A stretch of DNA of 64,000 bases from Gemmatimonadales bacterium (GCA_036265815.1 DATAOI010000044.1:177013-241012); one strand, 5' to 3'; positions 46,123 to 54,936 are shown, counted from the stretch's first letter. Made by a program: numbers and translations. The notes: generated from the sequence alone by a model not told the origin.

Positions 46123-47190
46123 TCAGCCGAGCTGGACGCTGGTGACGTGCGGGGCGGCGCCGGTCCGGAGACTCTGCAGCAGCGCGTCGGACGAGATGCT
46201 CTTCTTGAGACGCACCTTGTACTCCAGTATCTCCCCCCCACCCGGCGCCGGGGCCGCGCGCACGAACTCCCAGCGCTTGGCGGAGCTCTCCAGCACCGAC
46301 TCGGCGGCACGCCGGGCGGGATCGACCGGACCCAGCACCTTGAGCTCGAGCCGGCGGAACTCCACCGGTCGCTTGACGGGCTCGAGCACGTCCGCTCCGT
46401 CCGCCGATCGGGCGCGGCGACGCTTGGTTCGCTCGGCCAGGGCGTCCAGCTGCTCGGGAGTGAGCGACTTGAGGATCTGCTCGTCGACCTGGGCCACGAA
46501 CGCGCTGGTGCGGTTGGCCATCGCCAGCGCGCGCTGCAGCCTGCGCTGCGCCGGCGGGCCCTGCAAGTGGGCCGGCGCGCGGCCGAAATCGGTCCACCAG
46601 AGCAGCAGGATCACGATGTTGAAGGTGATCGAGAGCGCGGCGGCGAAGGGGACCGATTGGATTCCGGCCGCGAGTCCGACGCCGGTGGCCAGGAAGATGT
46701 AGACCGCGTCCTTGGTATCCCTGAGCGTGTTCCGGAAGCTCACGGCGGCCACGATGCCGCCCAGGCTGAACGCCAGCGCCAGGCTGTTCTTCACCAGGAA
46801 CACCACCCCCGCCACCACCACCGGCAAAATGACCAGGGTCTGCACCACCGACTGGCGGAAGCCCTTCCGCCGGCGGGTCATGATGTAGATCCAGGTCACC
46901 GGAAGCATCAGGGCGAATGCGGACGCCATGGCGAAGACTTCCGAGATCGGGAACCCGCTCGGTCCGCTGATGACCGGCACCTGTCCTCCGCCCGTCACCA
47001 TGCCCCTCACCCCCGCATCGACCTCCGCAACGCTCTGCTGCACCCCCCCGCTCACCAGGTATTCCGCACCGGGAACCAGCTCGACGAACACGGCCGTCCC
47101 GGCGAACAGTACGATGTAATAAGCGATCACCCGAGCGATCGGGCTCTCCGCCAGGCGGTTCAGTGTGCCGGTCGTCCGGCTGACATTCAT
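46123..47190 (-). CDS. DUF4956-like membrane protein
   Basis: 355 residues. An N-terminal membrane span (ARVIAYYIVLFAGTAVFVEL) is followed by a cluster of three or four helices. It contains the DUF4956 signature FSLGGIVAAVSFRNTLRDTK and VYIFLATGVGLAAGIQ. A cytoplasmic C-terminal domain of about 140 residues ends the protein. From memory, DUF4956 proteins often sit beside VTC-type CYTH polyphosphate-polymerase-domain and CotH-kinase genes. Here the neighbours are a CYTH-PPK1 fusion and a kinase-like barrel protein, which fits. Function is unknown. It is the first gene of the operon. Confidence 0.8.
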   Translation of the reverse strand: MNVSRTTGTLNRLAESPIARVIAYYIVLFAGTAVFVELVPGAEYLVSGGVQQSVAEVDAGVRGMVTGGGQVPVISGPSGFPISEVFAMASAFALMLPVTWIYIMTRRRKGFRQSVVQTLVILPVVVAGVVFLVKNSLALAFSLGGIVAAVSFRNTLRDTKDAVYIFLATGVGLAAGIQSVPFAAALSITFNIVILLLWWTDFGRAPAHLQGPPAQRRLQRALAMANRTSAFVAQVDEQILKSLTPEQLDALAERTKRRRARSADGADVLEPVKRPVEFRRLELKVLGPVDPARRAAESVLESSAKRWEFVRAAPAPGGGEILEYKVRLKKSISSDALLQSLRTGAAPHVTSVQLG

Positions 47191-47315
47191 TGGAAGCTCT
47201 CCGCGCCGGTTTCAGAGCCGTCCCGCGGCGCATTGACGGCCCTGGTCTTTGTGTTAGCGTTTGACAACTAAACTGTGCTCAAAGAGAGATTTACGCCACA
47301 CCGGAGAGCCCCGGC

Positions 47316-48938
47316 ATGACCCCTTCGGAGCTGCTGGAGACTCAGGTCACGAGCACTCCCGCGTCGCGGGCGGCGGCGGAGCGCGTCGAGGAGCTGCCGG
47401 ACGACCTGCTCCGCGAGGCCACCCACCGGCTGGGGCTCCTGGCGACCGTGTGGGCGGGCCTCTTCGCCATCGGCATCGTGATGAACGATGTCGTAGCCCC
47501 GCGGCTCCAGCTGGAGATGCGGGACCTGATCCCCTGGAGTCGGCCGGCCGATGTGGTCGCGATCCTGAGCATCACTGCTTCGCTCTGGCTCTGCTGGTAC
47601 ACTCGAAGGCTGACCTGCAGGCCGCGTGTGGCACTCGATCTCGCGCTGGCATACGAGGTCCTCCTGGCGTTCGGGATCGGCGTGGTCAACCAGTGGCAGC
47701 CACACCGGGTGCTCGCCGGGCGGCTCTCCTGGATCTGCGTGCTGGTCCTGCTGTTTCCCATGATCGTGCCCAACACCCCGCGGAAGACGCTGATCGCGTC
47801 GATGATCGCGGCGTCGATGGATCCCCTCGGGATCCTCATCGCCCACTGGCGCGGGCTGACGGTGCCCAGCCTCACGATCATTGTGTGGAACTACCTGCCG
47901 AACTACGTCTGCGCCCTCATCGCCGTCATTCCGTCCAAGATCATGGTGCACCTCGGACGGCAAGTGCGGCGCGCGCGGGAGCTGGGGAGCTATCGGCTGG
48001 TGGAGCTCATCGGCCGGGGCGGCATGGGAGAGGTCTGGCGGGCCACCCACCGGATGCTGGCCCGCCCCGCGGCGATCAAGTTGATCAAGCCGGAGATCCT
48101 GGGCACTCCCGGCAAAGACGGCGCGGCCGCCATCGTTCAACGCTTCCGGCGAGAGGCCGAGGCCGCGTCGTTTCTCCAGTCGCCCCATACGATTCGGCTC
48201 TACGACTTCGGCGAGACCCGGGCCGGCACCTTCTACTTCGTCATGGAGCTGCTGGACGGACTCGACCTGGAGACGCTGGTGCGGCGGCACGGCCCCATTC
48301 CCCCCGAGCGGGTCACCACGGTGCTCCGCCAGCTCTGCCATTCGCTGGCCGAGGCCCACGAGCGCGGCATGATCCACCGGGACGTGAAGCCGGCCAACAT
48401 CTTTCTGTGCCGCCTGGGACGGGAATACGACTTCGTGAAGGTGCTCGACTTCGGTCTGGTGACGTTCGACCAGGACGAGTCGATCATGGACACCATCAAG
48501 GCCAGGACCGAGCTCACCACCGGCACACCCGCGTACATGGCCCCCGAGATGGCGAGCGGCGACCGGGTGGACCGGCGCGCCGACCTCTACGCGCTCGGCT
48601 GCGTGGGCTACTGGCTGCTCACGGGGCACCTCGTCTTCGAGGCGGAGAGCGCGCTCCGCATGCTGATTCAGCACATCCAGGCCGAGCCGGTGCCGCCCAG
48701 CCAGCGGAGCGGACACCCGGTCCCGGCGGCCCTCGAGCGGCTGATCCTGCGCTGCCTGGAGAAGGATCCGGCCCGTCGGCCCTCGACGGCCGACGAGATC
48801 GTGGCCGAGCTCGAGCAGGTGGAGCTGGAGGAGGCCTGGGATCAGCCGCGAGCGCGGGAGTGGTGGGAGGCGCATATGACGGCGCCGCTGCCGGTACCGG
48901 CCGCCGCTTCGTCTCCGGTGCTGGCGGTGCGGACCTGA
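47316..48938 (+). CDS. Ser/Thr protein kinase with N-terminal multi-span membrane domain (paralogue A)
   Basis: 540 residues. A leader with LPDDLLREATHRLGL is followed by about six hydrophobic segments (to residue 215), including LVLLFPMIVPNTPRKTLIAS and MIAASMDPLG. The kinase domain begins at LGSYRLVELIGRGGMGEVWR, with HRMLARPAAIKLI, HRDVKPANIFLC, LDFGLV and GTPAYMAPEM. Unlike the standard PASTA/PknB layout, the membrane part precedes the kinase. Two homologues with the same layout follow on the opposite strand, so this is a local gene family. The ligand or stimulus is unknown. Confidence 0.87.
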   Translation: MTPSELLETQVTSTPASRAAAERVEELPDDLLREATHRLGLLATVWAGLFAIGIVMNDVVAPRLQLEMRDLIPWSRPADVVAILSITASLWLCWYTRRLTCRPRVALDLALAYEVLLAFGIGVVNQWQPHRVLAGRLSWICVLVLLFPMIVPNTPRKTLIASMIAASMDPLGILIAHWRGLTVPSLTIIVWNYLPNYVCALIAVIPSKIMVHLGRQVRRARELGSYRLVELIGRGGMGEVWRATHRMLARPAAIKLIKPEILGTPGKDGAAAIVQRFRREAEAASFLQSPHTIRLYDFGETRAGTFYFVMELLDGLDLETLVRRHGPIPPERVTTVLRQLCHSLAEAHERGMIHRDVKPANIFLCRLGREYDFVKVLDFGLVTFDQDESIMDTIKARTELTTGTPAYMAPEMASGDRVDRRADLYALGCVGYWLLTGHLVFEAESALRMLIQHIQAEPVPPSQRSGHPVPAALERLILRCLEKDPARRPSTADEIVAELEQVELEEAWDQPRAREWWEAHMTAPLPVPAAASSPVLAVRT

Positions 48939-48939
48939 T

Positions 48940-50538
48940 CTAAGGCGGCGCCGGGCTCGGCTCGTGGGTGGCCCACCAACTTCCGGCCCGTTCCTCCGTC
49001 CATGGGCCGGGGACTTCGATCAGGTCGAGCCTCCGCAGCAGCTCCTTGGCCGACTGCGGCCGCTCCGAGCGCTCCTTTGCCAGGCAGTCCAGCACCAGGC
49101 GGTCGAGCGACGCCGGAATCGGCAGCTCCACCCGCGAGGAAGGCGGAGCCGGCGCCGTGTGGGCATGGTGAAGGACCAGTCCCATCGGCGTGTCGGCGGT
49201 GAAGACGAGCTGTCCCGTCAGCAGCCAGTAGGCTACGCATCCCGTCGCGTAGACGTCGACTCGGCCATCGAGATCGCCGGCGCCGAGCGCCTGCTCCGGG
49301 GCGATGAACGCCGGCGTCCCGTGAACGAAATTCTCCCGGGTGAGCCCCGGCGCCGCTGCGGGCTCCGAGAGATCCCCCAGCGTTTTCACCAGCCCGAAAT
49401 CCAGGACCTTCACGAAGTCGTGGTCCTCCCCGTAGCGGCAGATGAAGATGTTGGCCGGCTTGATGTCGCGGTGGACCAGGCCGCACGAGTCCGCCTCCGA
49501 GAGCGAGTGGCAGATCTGGCGCAACAGGTACACCACACGCTCGGCCGGCAGCGGCCCGAAGCGGCGCACCAGCGTATCGGCATCGAGGCCGTCGAGCAGC
49601 TCCATCGCGTAATAGAAGGCGCCATCGTCCGCGACGCCGAAGTCGAAGAGATTCACCGTGTGCGGCGAGCGCAGCCGGGCGATCGCCTGGGCTTCGCGCT
49701 CGAAGCGATGCCGGGCCTCGTCCGATGCGCCGGCGCGTCCGTCCTGGGTGAGCGTGGGCCGGATCAGCTTGATGGCCGCGGGTCGGGCCAGCATGCGATG
49801 GCGCGCCCGCCACACCTCGCCCATGCCACCCTGTCCCAGCTGCTCTTCCAGACGGTAGCTGCCCAGCTCGCGGGCGGCCGCCACCTCGCGTCCCAGCCGA
49901 TAGACCACCCGTGCGCCCATGAAGGCGAATCCGACCGCGAAGCCGGAGCTGATCACCGCCTGCAGATAGCCATCCGGATCGGTCGGGACCTTGCCCCACA
50001 GATCGAGCACCAGCAGCGCCAGCGGTGCCATGGCGGCCGCGAGGATGGCGCCGATCAGCATGCGGCGCGGCGGGCCGGGGATGATCAGCGGAAACAGGAT
50101 CACCACCGCGGGCACCCAGGTGAGGCCGGCGACGACGCCCTTGCCCAGATAGAACTGCCAGTAGGTAGTGAGCGCGAGGGTGAAGCAGATGGTGATCTCG
50201 TACGCCAGGCCGAGCGTGTAGAGCCTGGAGGGGGACACCTGGCGGCTCCGCGCCACCCACCAGAGCCCGGCCGAGGCGGAGGCCATGGCCACATCGACCA
50301 GCCGAAACGGGATCGTCGCCAGGAACTCGGGGGGAGGCGTGTCGCCCCGAAGGAGGCCCACGGCCCCGCTGATCAGAAAGAGCAGCGGATCGAGACTGGA
50401 GGCGACGAAGACGAATCCGGCCAGCAGCCGCACCCGTCCGCGGACCTGGTCCAGCAGGTCCGCCGGGAGCCCCGAGGAAAGGCCGCGGCCGTCGGCGGAG
50501 CGCGGGCCGGGACGCAGCAGGGTCACGTGCTCGTGCAT
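48940..50538 (-). CDS. Ser/Thr protein kinase with N-terminal membrane domain (paralogue B)
   Basis: 532 residues from MHEHVTLLRPGPRSADGRG. The N-terminal half is hydrophobic (LLAGFVFVASSLDPLLFLIS, VPAVVILFPLIIPGPPRRML, ILAAAMAPLALLVLDL). The kinase half has ELGSYRLEEQLGQGGMGEVW, HRMLARPAAIKLIRP, HRDIKPANIFIC, LDFGLV and GTPAFIAPEQ. It starts one base after the stop of paralogue C, so the two form an operon. It converges on paralogue A with a one-base gap. Confidence 0.87.
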   Translation of the reverse strand: MHEHVTLLRPGPRSADGRGLSSGLPADLLDQVRGRVRLLAGFVFVASSLDPLLFLISGAVGLLRGDTPPPEFLATIPFRLVDVAMASASAGLWWVARSRQVSPSRLYTLGLAYEITICFTLALTTYWQFYLGKGVVAGLTWVPAVVILFPLIIPGPPRRMLIGAILAAAMAPLALLVLDLWGKVPTDPDGYLQAVISSGFAVGFAFMGARVVYRLGREVAAARELGSYRLEEQLGQGGMGEVWRARHRMLARPAAIKLIRPTLTQDGRAGASDEARHRFEREAQAIARLRSPHTVNLFDFGVADDGAFYYAMELLDGLDADTLVRRFGPLPAERVVYLLRQICHSLSEADSCGLVHRDIKPANIFICRYGEDHDFVKVLDFGLVKTLGDLSEPAAAPGLTRENFVHGTPAFIAPEQALGAGDLDGRVDVYATGCVAYWLLTGQLVFTADTPMGLVLHHAHTAPAPPSSRVELPIPASLDRLVLDCLAKERSERPQSAKELLRRLDLIEVPGPWTEERAGSWWATHEPSPAPP

Positions 50539-50539
50539 G

Positions 50540-52144
50540 TCAGGCCTGCGCCTGGTGCTGGAGCGGTTGCTGCACGCCGGCCCACCACTGCCTCGCCTCC
50601 TCCTCGGTCCAGGCTGGCATCCCCAGCTCGCCGAGCATCCGCTCGAGCTCCCCGGCACTCTGCGGGCGTGCCTCCCGCGATTTGGCCAGGCAGGCGAGCA
50701 CCAGCCGCTCCAGCGGCGGCTCCACCGAGACTCCGCTTCGTCGCGATGGGGGCACCGGCTCCTGCTGCATGTGCTTCGCGATCAGTTGAAAGGCGGTGTC
50801 GGCCTCGAAGACGCGCTGCCCGGTGAGCAGGTAGTAGGCGACACACCCCAGCGCGTAGATGTCGGCACGCCCGTCGACCGACTCGCCCAGCGCCATCTCC
50901 GGCGCCATGTACGCCGGCGTGCCCGGCGTGTGCCCGCCGGTGGTGGCCAGGGAGTGGTCGTCGCTGCCGCCTGCGACCGACTTGACCAGTCCGAAGTCGA
51001 GCACCTTGACGAAGTCGTAGCGCAGCCCGACTCGGCCGAGGTGAATGTTGGCGGGCTTGATGTCCCGGTGCACCAGGCCGCCGGCGTGAGCCTCCGCCAG
51101 CGACTCGCAGACCTGGCGCAGGATGTGGACGACGCGCCGGTCCGGCACCGGACCGTGCTGACTCACCAGCGACTCGAGGTCCATCCCCTCCAGGAACTCC
51201 ATCACGAAGTAGAGCCGCTCGTCCTGGGTCACCCCGAAGTCGTAGAGCTCGACCGTGTGCGGCGACCGCAGGTTCGCGGCCGCCTGGGCCTCGCGGCGGA
51301 ACCGGGCGGTGGCCAGCTGGCCCGTCTCCCGGTCGCCGTCCGCGAGCACCTCGGCGCGGATCAGCTTGATCGCCGCCGGGCGCGCCAGCATGCGGTGAGT
51401 CGCGCGGTACACCTCTCCCATGCCGCCGCGCCCGAGCAGCTCGCCCAGATGATAGCTCCCCAGCTCGCGCTCCTTGGCTACCTGCTGCCCCAGCCGGATG
51501 ACCACGTGGGAGATCGCCACGGCGACGCCGAGCAGCAGATAGTTGGCATAGTGCATCACCAGCACGTTGCTCAACGGGCCGTACTCGAACCGTCCCGCGG
51601 CTTTCCAGATCACCATGCCCAAGGGATCCATGGAGGCGGCCAGGAACCCCGCAATCAGCATCTTCCACGGCGGGACCGGGACGATCGCCGCGAAAATCAG
51701 CATGACCGGGCCGATCCAGGTGATCGTCGGCTGCACATCCAGGGTCCCCCGGACCATCGGCGTCGAGTGCATGACCACCCCGATGCCGAACCCCGAAATG
51801 ACCAGATACCAGAGGCTGAGGGTAATGACGAACCTGGGGTCCCACTCGCGGGCGCGGAGGTAGAAGTACAAGCCGAGGGAGACTGCGCACCCGGCGGCCG
51901 CGACTGCGTCGTTGACGTGCAGACGAGCCCAGTCGGGGTTGCCGGGGTTGGTGGCTCGGAAGGCGAGATGCCCGAACGTGGGCGCGAGGATCCACAGCGC
52001 CGCCGCGATCAGCGCCATGATCCCCAGCCGGCGCGAGGCCTGGCGCAGCAGGTCGTCCGGCAATTGGCGCGATCGGCCCGGGCGGCTCTTGATCTCCCCT
52101 GAAGTGTCTTTCTGGAGTCTGCCGATCAGGTGGGGGGTGGGCAT
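50540..52144 (-). CDS. Ser/Thr protein kinase with N-terminal membrane domain (paralogue C)
   Basis: 534 residues. RQLPDDLLRQASRRLGIMAL matches the leader of paralogue A. Membrane segments include PVMLIFAAIVPVPPWKMLIA and FLAASMDPLGMVIW. The kinase domain has GRGGMGEVYRATHRMLARPA, HRDIKPANIHLG, LDFGLV and GTPAYMAPEM. All three paralogues share the motif HRMLARPAAIKLI immediately after the glycine loop. It is the first gene of a two-gene unit with paralogue B. A MarR gene follows upstream on the same strand. Confidence 0.87.
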   Translation of the reverse strand: MPTPHLIGRLQKDTSGEIKSRPGRSRQLPDDLLRQASRRLGIMALIAAALWILAPTFGHLAFRATNPGNPDWARLHVNDAVAAAGCAVSLGLYFYLRAREWDPRFVITLSLWYLVISGFGIGVVMHSTPMVRGTLDVQPTITWIGPVMLIFAAIVPVPPWKMLIAGFLAASMDPLGMVIWKAAGRFEYGPLSNVLVMHYANYLLLGVAVAISHVVIRLGQQVAKERELGSYHLGELLGRGGMGEVYRATHRMLARPAAIKLIRAEVLADGDRETGQLATARFRREAQAAANLRSPHTVELYDFGVTQDERLYFVMEFLEGMDLESLVSQHGPVPDRRVVHILRQVCESLAEAHAGGLVHRDIKPANIHLGRVGLRYDFVKVLDFGLVKSVAGGSDDHSLATTGGHTPGTPAYMAPEMALGESVDGRADIYALGCVAYYLLTGQRVFEADTAFQLIAKHMQQEPVPPSRRSGVSVEPPLERLVLACLAKSREARPQSAGELERMLGELGMPAWTEEEARQWWAGVQQPLQHQAQA

Positions 52145-52196
52145 CCTCTCAAGATGCCGGAGTGTGGGGTGCCAGTCGAGTCCTGTCAGTGATCTT

Positions 52197-52670
52197 TCAG
52201 GTGGCGTCCTCGTGCCGCGCGCGCTCCAGCAGGCTGGCCAGCAGGTCGAGCTCGCGCCGGGTCATGTGCCGGAGCTGGCGGGCGTGCATCTGCCGGATGG
52301 GCTCATCCAGCGCCTTGAGGAGCCTGAGACCGTCACGGGTGATCCGCGCGGTCACGAACCGCCGGTTGTCGGCGCGCCGCTCTCGCCGGATCAGGCCCTG
52401 TCCCTCCATGCGGATGAGCAGGCGGGTGACGTCGGGCTCCCGGCTCACCACCATCCGCTCGCCGACTTCTCCGGTGGGGAGTCCGGTGGGGCCGGCGCCC
52501 CGGAGGATGCGCAGCACGTTGTACTGCGGCTGGGTCAACTCGTGGGGACGCAGCAGGTCGACCAGGTCCCCGATGAGGGCGTTTCCGGTTCGCAGCACCT
52601 CCAGGAAGACCTCCTGTTCCAGGCTCTCGAAGGGCTTCCGCTGCTTGATGCTTTGGCGAAGACGGCGCAT
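52197..52670 (-). CDS. MarR-family transcriptional regulator
   Basis: 157 residues with the MarR winged helix: LTQPQYNVLRILRGAG, GEVGERMVVSREPDVTRLL, MEGQGLIRRERRADNRRFV and ITRDGLRLLKALDEP. It is divergent from the cupredoxin operon. A perfect 13-bp inverted repeat in the intervening region is a likely operator, so I infer that it controls itself and the copper-protein genes. The inducer is unknown. Confidence 0.88.
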   Translation of the reverse strand: MRRLRQSIKQRKPFESLEQEVFLEVLRTGNALIGDLVDLLRPHELTQPQYNVLRILRGAGPTGLPTGEVGERMVVSREPDVTRLLIRMEGQGLIRRERRADNRRFVTARITRDGLRLLKALDEPIRQMHARQLRHMTRRELDLLASLLERARHEDAT

Positions 52671-52749
52671 GGCTCGGTGTGTGGGGGTGAGCGGACTGCG
52701 GACCGGGGAACGACGCTAAGCTACCCGGGCGCGCGCTCTCTGCCAACAG

Positions 52750-52788
52750 TTGTTATCACAGACCTCTTGACCGGATCTGTGATAACAA
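52750..52788. promoter_or_regulatory. Perfect 13-bp inverted repeat overlapping a promoter (probable MarR operator)
   Basis: TTGTTATCACAGA (52750-52762) and TCTGTGATAACAA (52776-52788) are exact complements separated by 13 bp. The spacer holds TTGACC (52767-52772). With 17-bp spacing it is followed by TAAGGT (52790-52795), a plausible -35/-10 pair reading toward the cupredoxin genes. A repressor bound here would block that promoter. The site lies 80 bp from the divergent MarR start. Confidence 0.65.
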
Positions 52789-52861
52789 ATAAGGTTGACG
52801 CCCAAGTCTGTGTCACTCGAGAGGCCGCGGTGGGCCATATTGTCGCGGCGAGGAGAACGAT

Positions 52862-53263
52862 ATGCGATCCATGCTTAGCTGGTCCCTGGCGGTCGGGCTG
52901 GTCGCCATGCTCGGTTGCTCGGACAACAATTCGCCCAGCGGCGGGGGCGACGGCGGTGGCGGCGGCGGTGGTAACCCTGGCACCGTCACAATCGGGAACA
53001 TCTTCTTCCAGAGCGGCAACAACGGGACTCAGAACCCGGCCATCGACACCGTCGCGGCCGGGACGACGGTCACCTGGACCTTGACCAACACCGGGAGCAC
53101 GTCGCACACGGTGCGCTCGGACGGGTCCCCCAGCTTCACCAGCAGTGGTACATTGACCGGGAACGGCACGACCCATAAGGTGACGTTCATGACGCCCGGT
53201 ACGTACCAGTACGATTGCGCCATCCACGGAGCGCTGATGACGGGCAGGATCGTGGTCCAGTAG
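52862..53263 (+). CDS. Cupredoxin (plastocyanin-like) lipoprotein
   Basis: 133 residues. The lipobox VAMLGCSDN and a Gly-rich linker precede a single blue-copper domain. Likely type-1 copper ligands are His in STSHTV, then Cys, His and Met in YDCAIHGALMTG. It would carry electrons or bind copper outside the inner membrane. It is the first of three successive cupredoxin genes and overlaps the next start by one base (TAGTG). Confidence 0.85.
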   Translation: MRSMLSWSLAVGLVAMLGCSDNNSPSGGGDGGGGGGGNPGTVTIGNIFFQSGNNGTQNPAIDTVAAGTTVTWTLTNTGSTSHTVRSDGSPSFTSSGTLTGNGTTHKVTFMTPGTYQYDCAIHGALMTGRIVVQ

Positions 53264-53601
53264 TGCGCCGCTGGTGGCTGGTCCTGGGTCTGGGCGGTCT
53301 GCTGGGCTGCTTCAGCGACCGCCCCGGCACCGGTCCCTCGGCGCCAGCCGCGGGTGTGAAGGTCACCGTGGCCGATTTCGCCTACGACCCGCCGGCAATC
53401 AGCGTCCAGACGGGAGACACCGTCACCTGGACCAACACGGATAACGTCTTGCACACGGTCAGCGCCAACAACGACGCGTTCGATTCCGGCTCGTTCGGCC
53501 AGGGCCAGACGTTTCAGCTCACGGCGGGTGCCCCCGGCACCTATACCTATTTCTGTGAGATCCACCCCTTCATGAAGGGGACGCTGACGGTCACGCCGTA
53601 G
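53263..53601 (+). CDS. Cupredoxin lipoprotein, second copy
   Basis: 112 residues from a GTG that shares its first base with the preceding stop. VLGLGGLLGCFSD is the lipobox. The copper domain reads VADFAYDPPAISVQTGDTVT, NVLHTVSANN and YFCEIHPFMKG, giving the His-Cys-His-Met set. It resembles the short plastocyanin/amicyanin family more closely than the first copy does. It is translationally coupled to the first cupredoxin. Confidence 0.83.
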   Translation: MRRWWLVLGLGGLLGCFSDRPGTGPSAPAAGVKVTVADFAYDPPAISVQTGDTVTWTNTDNVLHTVSANNDAFDSGSFGQGQTFQLTAGAPGTYTYFCEIHPFMKGTLTVTP

Positions 53602-53639
53602 GCCGGCGCGGCGGTTCGCTCCCGGTTGCCGAGGTCGCC

Positions 53640-54731
53640 ATGGGGAAGCACGCGGGGCGCCACCTGGCTGTTGCGACACTGCTGCTCGCCTCCGCCCCGG
53701 GGGCCTCGACCGCGCAGTCGGTGACCGATCGCACGCCCAACCTGGACGACGGGTGGACGGTACCGGTCGGCGTGATCCAGTTCAACTTCCTGCACCGGTT
53801 CGAGGTGAGTGCCCCACCCGCCAGGAAGGTCACCAGCTTTCCCAACTTCCATCTCGCGACCGGGCTGCCGCTGGGGGTGAACCTGGGGCTCGACTATGCC
53901 ACCAACTCGACCGTCTTCACCGGGATCCCCAACGAGTATCAGCTGACGCTCCGGCGGCCGGTGCTGCGGGAAACGGCGGGGAGTCCGCTGGACGTGAGTC
54001 TGGTGGCGGGCTACAACTTCGCGCCCCAGAGCGCGGACGGCGAGCTGACCGTGGGGCGACGCGTTGGGCCGGTGCGCCTGCTGGGGACGGTGCGCGGCAT
54101 GTCCTCCGCCTACGACGTCCAGCGCTCGCTCTGGGGCGGGGGTGGTGGCGCGGTCATTCGCCTCACCAGTTGGCTGAGCCTTGCCGGGGACGTGTTCGCG
54201 CTGGCCAATGCGCCGGACGACCTCACCGCCGCCACCGCGTGGGGCGCGGGGGCGCAGCTCAGGATTCCGTACAGTCCGCATTCGTTCTCGATCCAGTTCA
54301 CCAATACCCAGAGCGGGTCGATCGAAGGTGCCTCCCGCGGGGTGCGTGGCGCCCACATGGCGGGGTTCGAGTTCACCATTCCCTTCACTCTATCCCGCTA
54401 CTTCGGGCATCGGGCCAGGCCGGCGGTGGTCCCGCCGGCGGCGGACACGGCCGGTGTCTCGAGGCCCGTCGACACCACGGGCGCCGCGCGGGTCCGCATC
54501 GCCAACCTGTCATTCGGGCCGAGCGAGCTTCGGGTGCGGGCCGGTGCCCGAGTCCGCTGGGTGAACGGCGACCAGGTGCAGCACTCGGTGACGGCGGACA
54601 ACGGCACGTTCGACTCCGGCCTGATCGATCCCGGGGCCGGCTTCGAGCGGGTCTTCGACCGGCCGGGCACCTATGCTTACCACTGTACTCCGCATCCGTT
54701 CATGCAGGCGCGGGTGATCGTGGAGCCGTAG
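53640..54731 (+). CDS. Outer-membrane beta-barrel fused to a C-terminal cupredoxin domain
   Basis: 363 residues with a signal (HLAVATLLLASAPGASTAQ). Residues 27-260 show barrel-like alternating strands (VGVIQFNFLHRFEVSAPP, FPNFHLATGLPLGVNLGLDY, SFSIQFTNTQSG) similar to DUF5777-type proteins. After a Pro/Ala linker the last 90 residues form a cupredoxin (IANLSFGPSELRVRAGARVR, QVQHSVTADNGTFDSGLIDP, YHCTPHPFMQAR) with His-Cys-His-Met ligands. This fusion would fix a copper domain at the outer membrane, next to the two free cupredoxins. No partner oxidase or reductase is encoded here. Confidence 0.75.
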   Translation: MGKHAGRHLAVATLLLASAPGASTAQSVTDRTPNLDDGWTVPVGVIQFNFLHRFEVSAPPARKVTSFPNFHLATGLPLGVNLGLDYATNSTVFTGIPNEYQLTLRRPVLRETAGSPLDVSLVAGYNFAPQSADGELTVGRRVGPVRLLGTVRGMSSAYDVQRSLWGGGGGAVIRLTSWLSLAGDVFALANAPDDLTAATAWGAGAQLRIPYSPHSFSIQFTNTQSGSIEGASRGVRGAHMAGFEFTIPFTLSRYFGHRARPAVVPPAADTAGVSRPVDTTGAARVRIANLSFGPSELRVRAGARVRWVNGDQVQHSVTADNGTFDSGLIDPGAGFERVFDRPGTYAYHCTPHPFMQARVIVEP

Positions 54732-54936
54732 CTCGGCGCCACCCGGCTCGCTGCCGCAGTCACTCTCCGTGTACACCCTCGACCTGCTCGGAGGACAGGG
54801 GCCGGGGAGCCGTGTCGTCGCGCCGAGGCTCAAGCTGCTGCTGCTTCGGCCGATGGTGACGGAGTTATGAGTGGTATGGAAGTTGCCTTAGGGCCGCCCT
54901 CGTTTTTTGGGAGATCCTCAAACGTGAGGCGGTTCA

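Noticed and set aside
47233..47261. TTGACG/TAGCGT as promoter for paralogue A kinase
   Set aside because: The -10 match is poor and several TTGAC sequences overlap in this AT-richer gap, so no single promoter could be chosen.
53753..54859. Plus-strand open frame of about 368 codons
   Set aside because: It is a frame-shifted reading of the barrel-cupredoxin gene. The correct frame has a signal peptide and copper ligands.
54880..54920. GGGCCGCCC followed by a T-run as a terminator after the barrel-cupredoxin gene
   Set aside because: The stem would be about four base pairs with a very small loop, too weak to claim.
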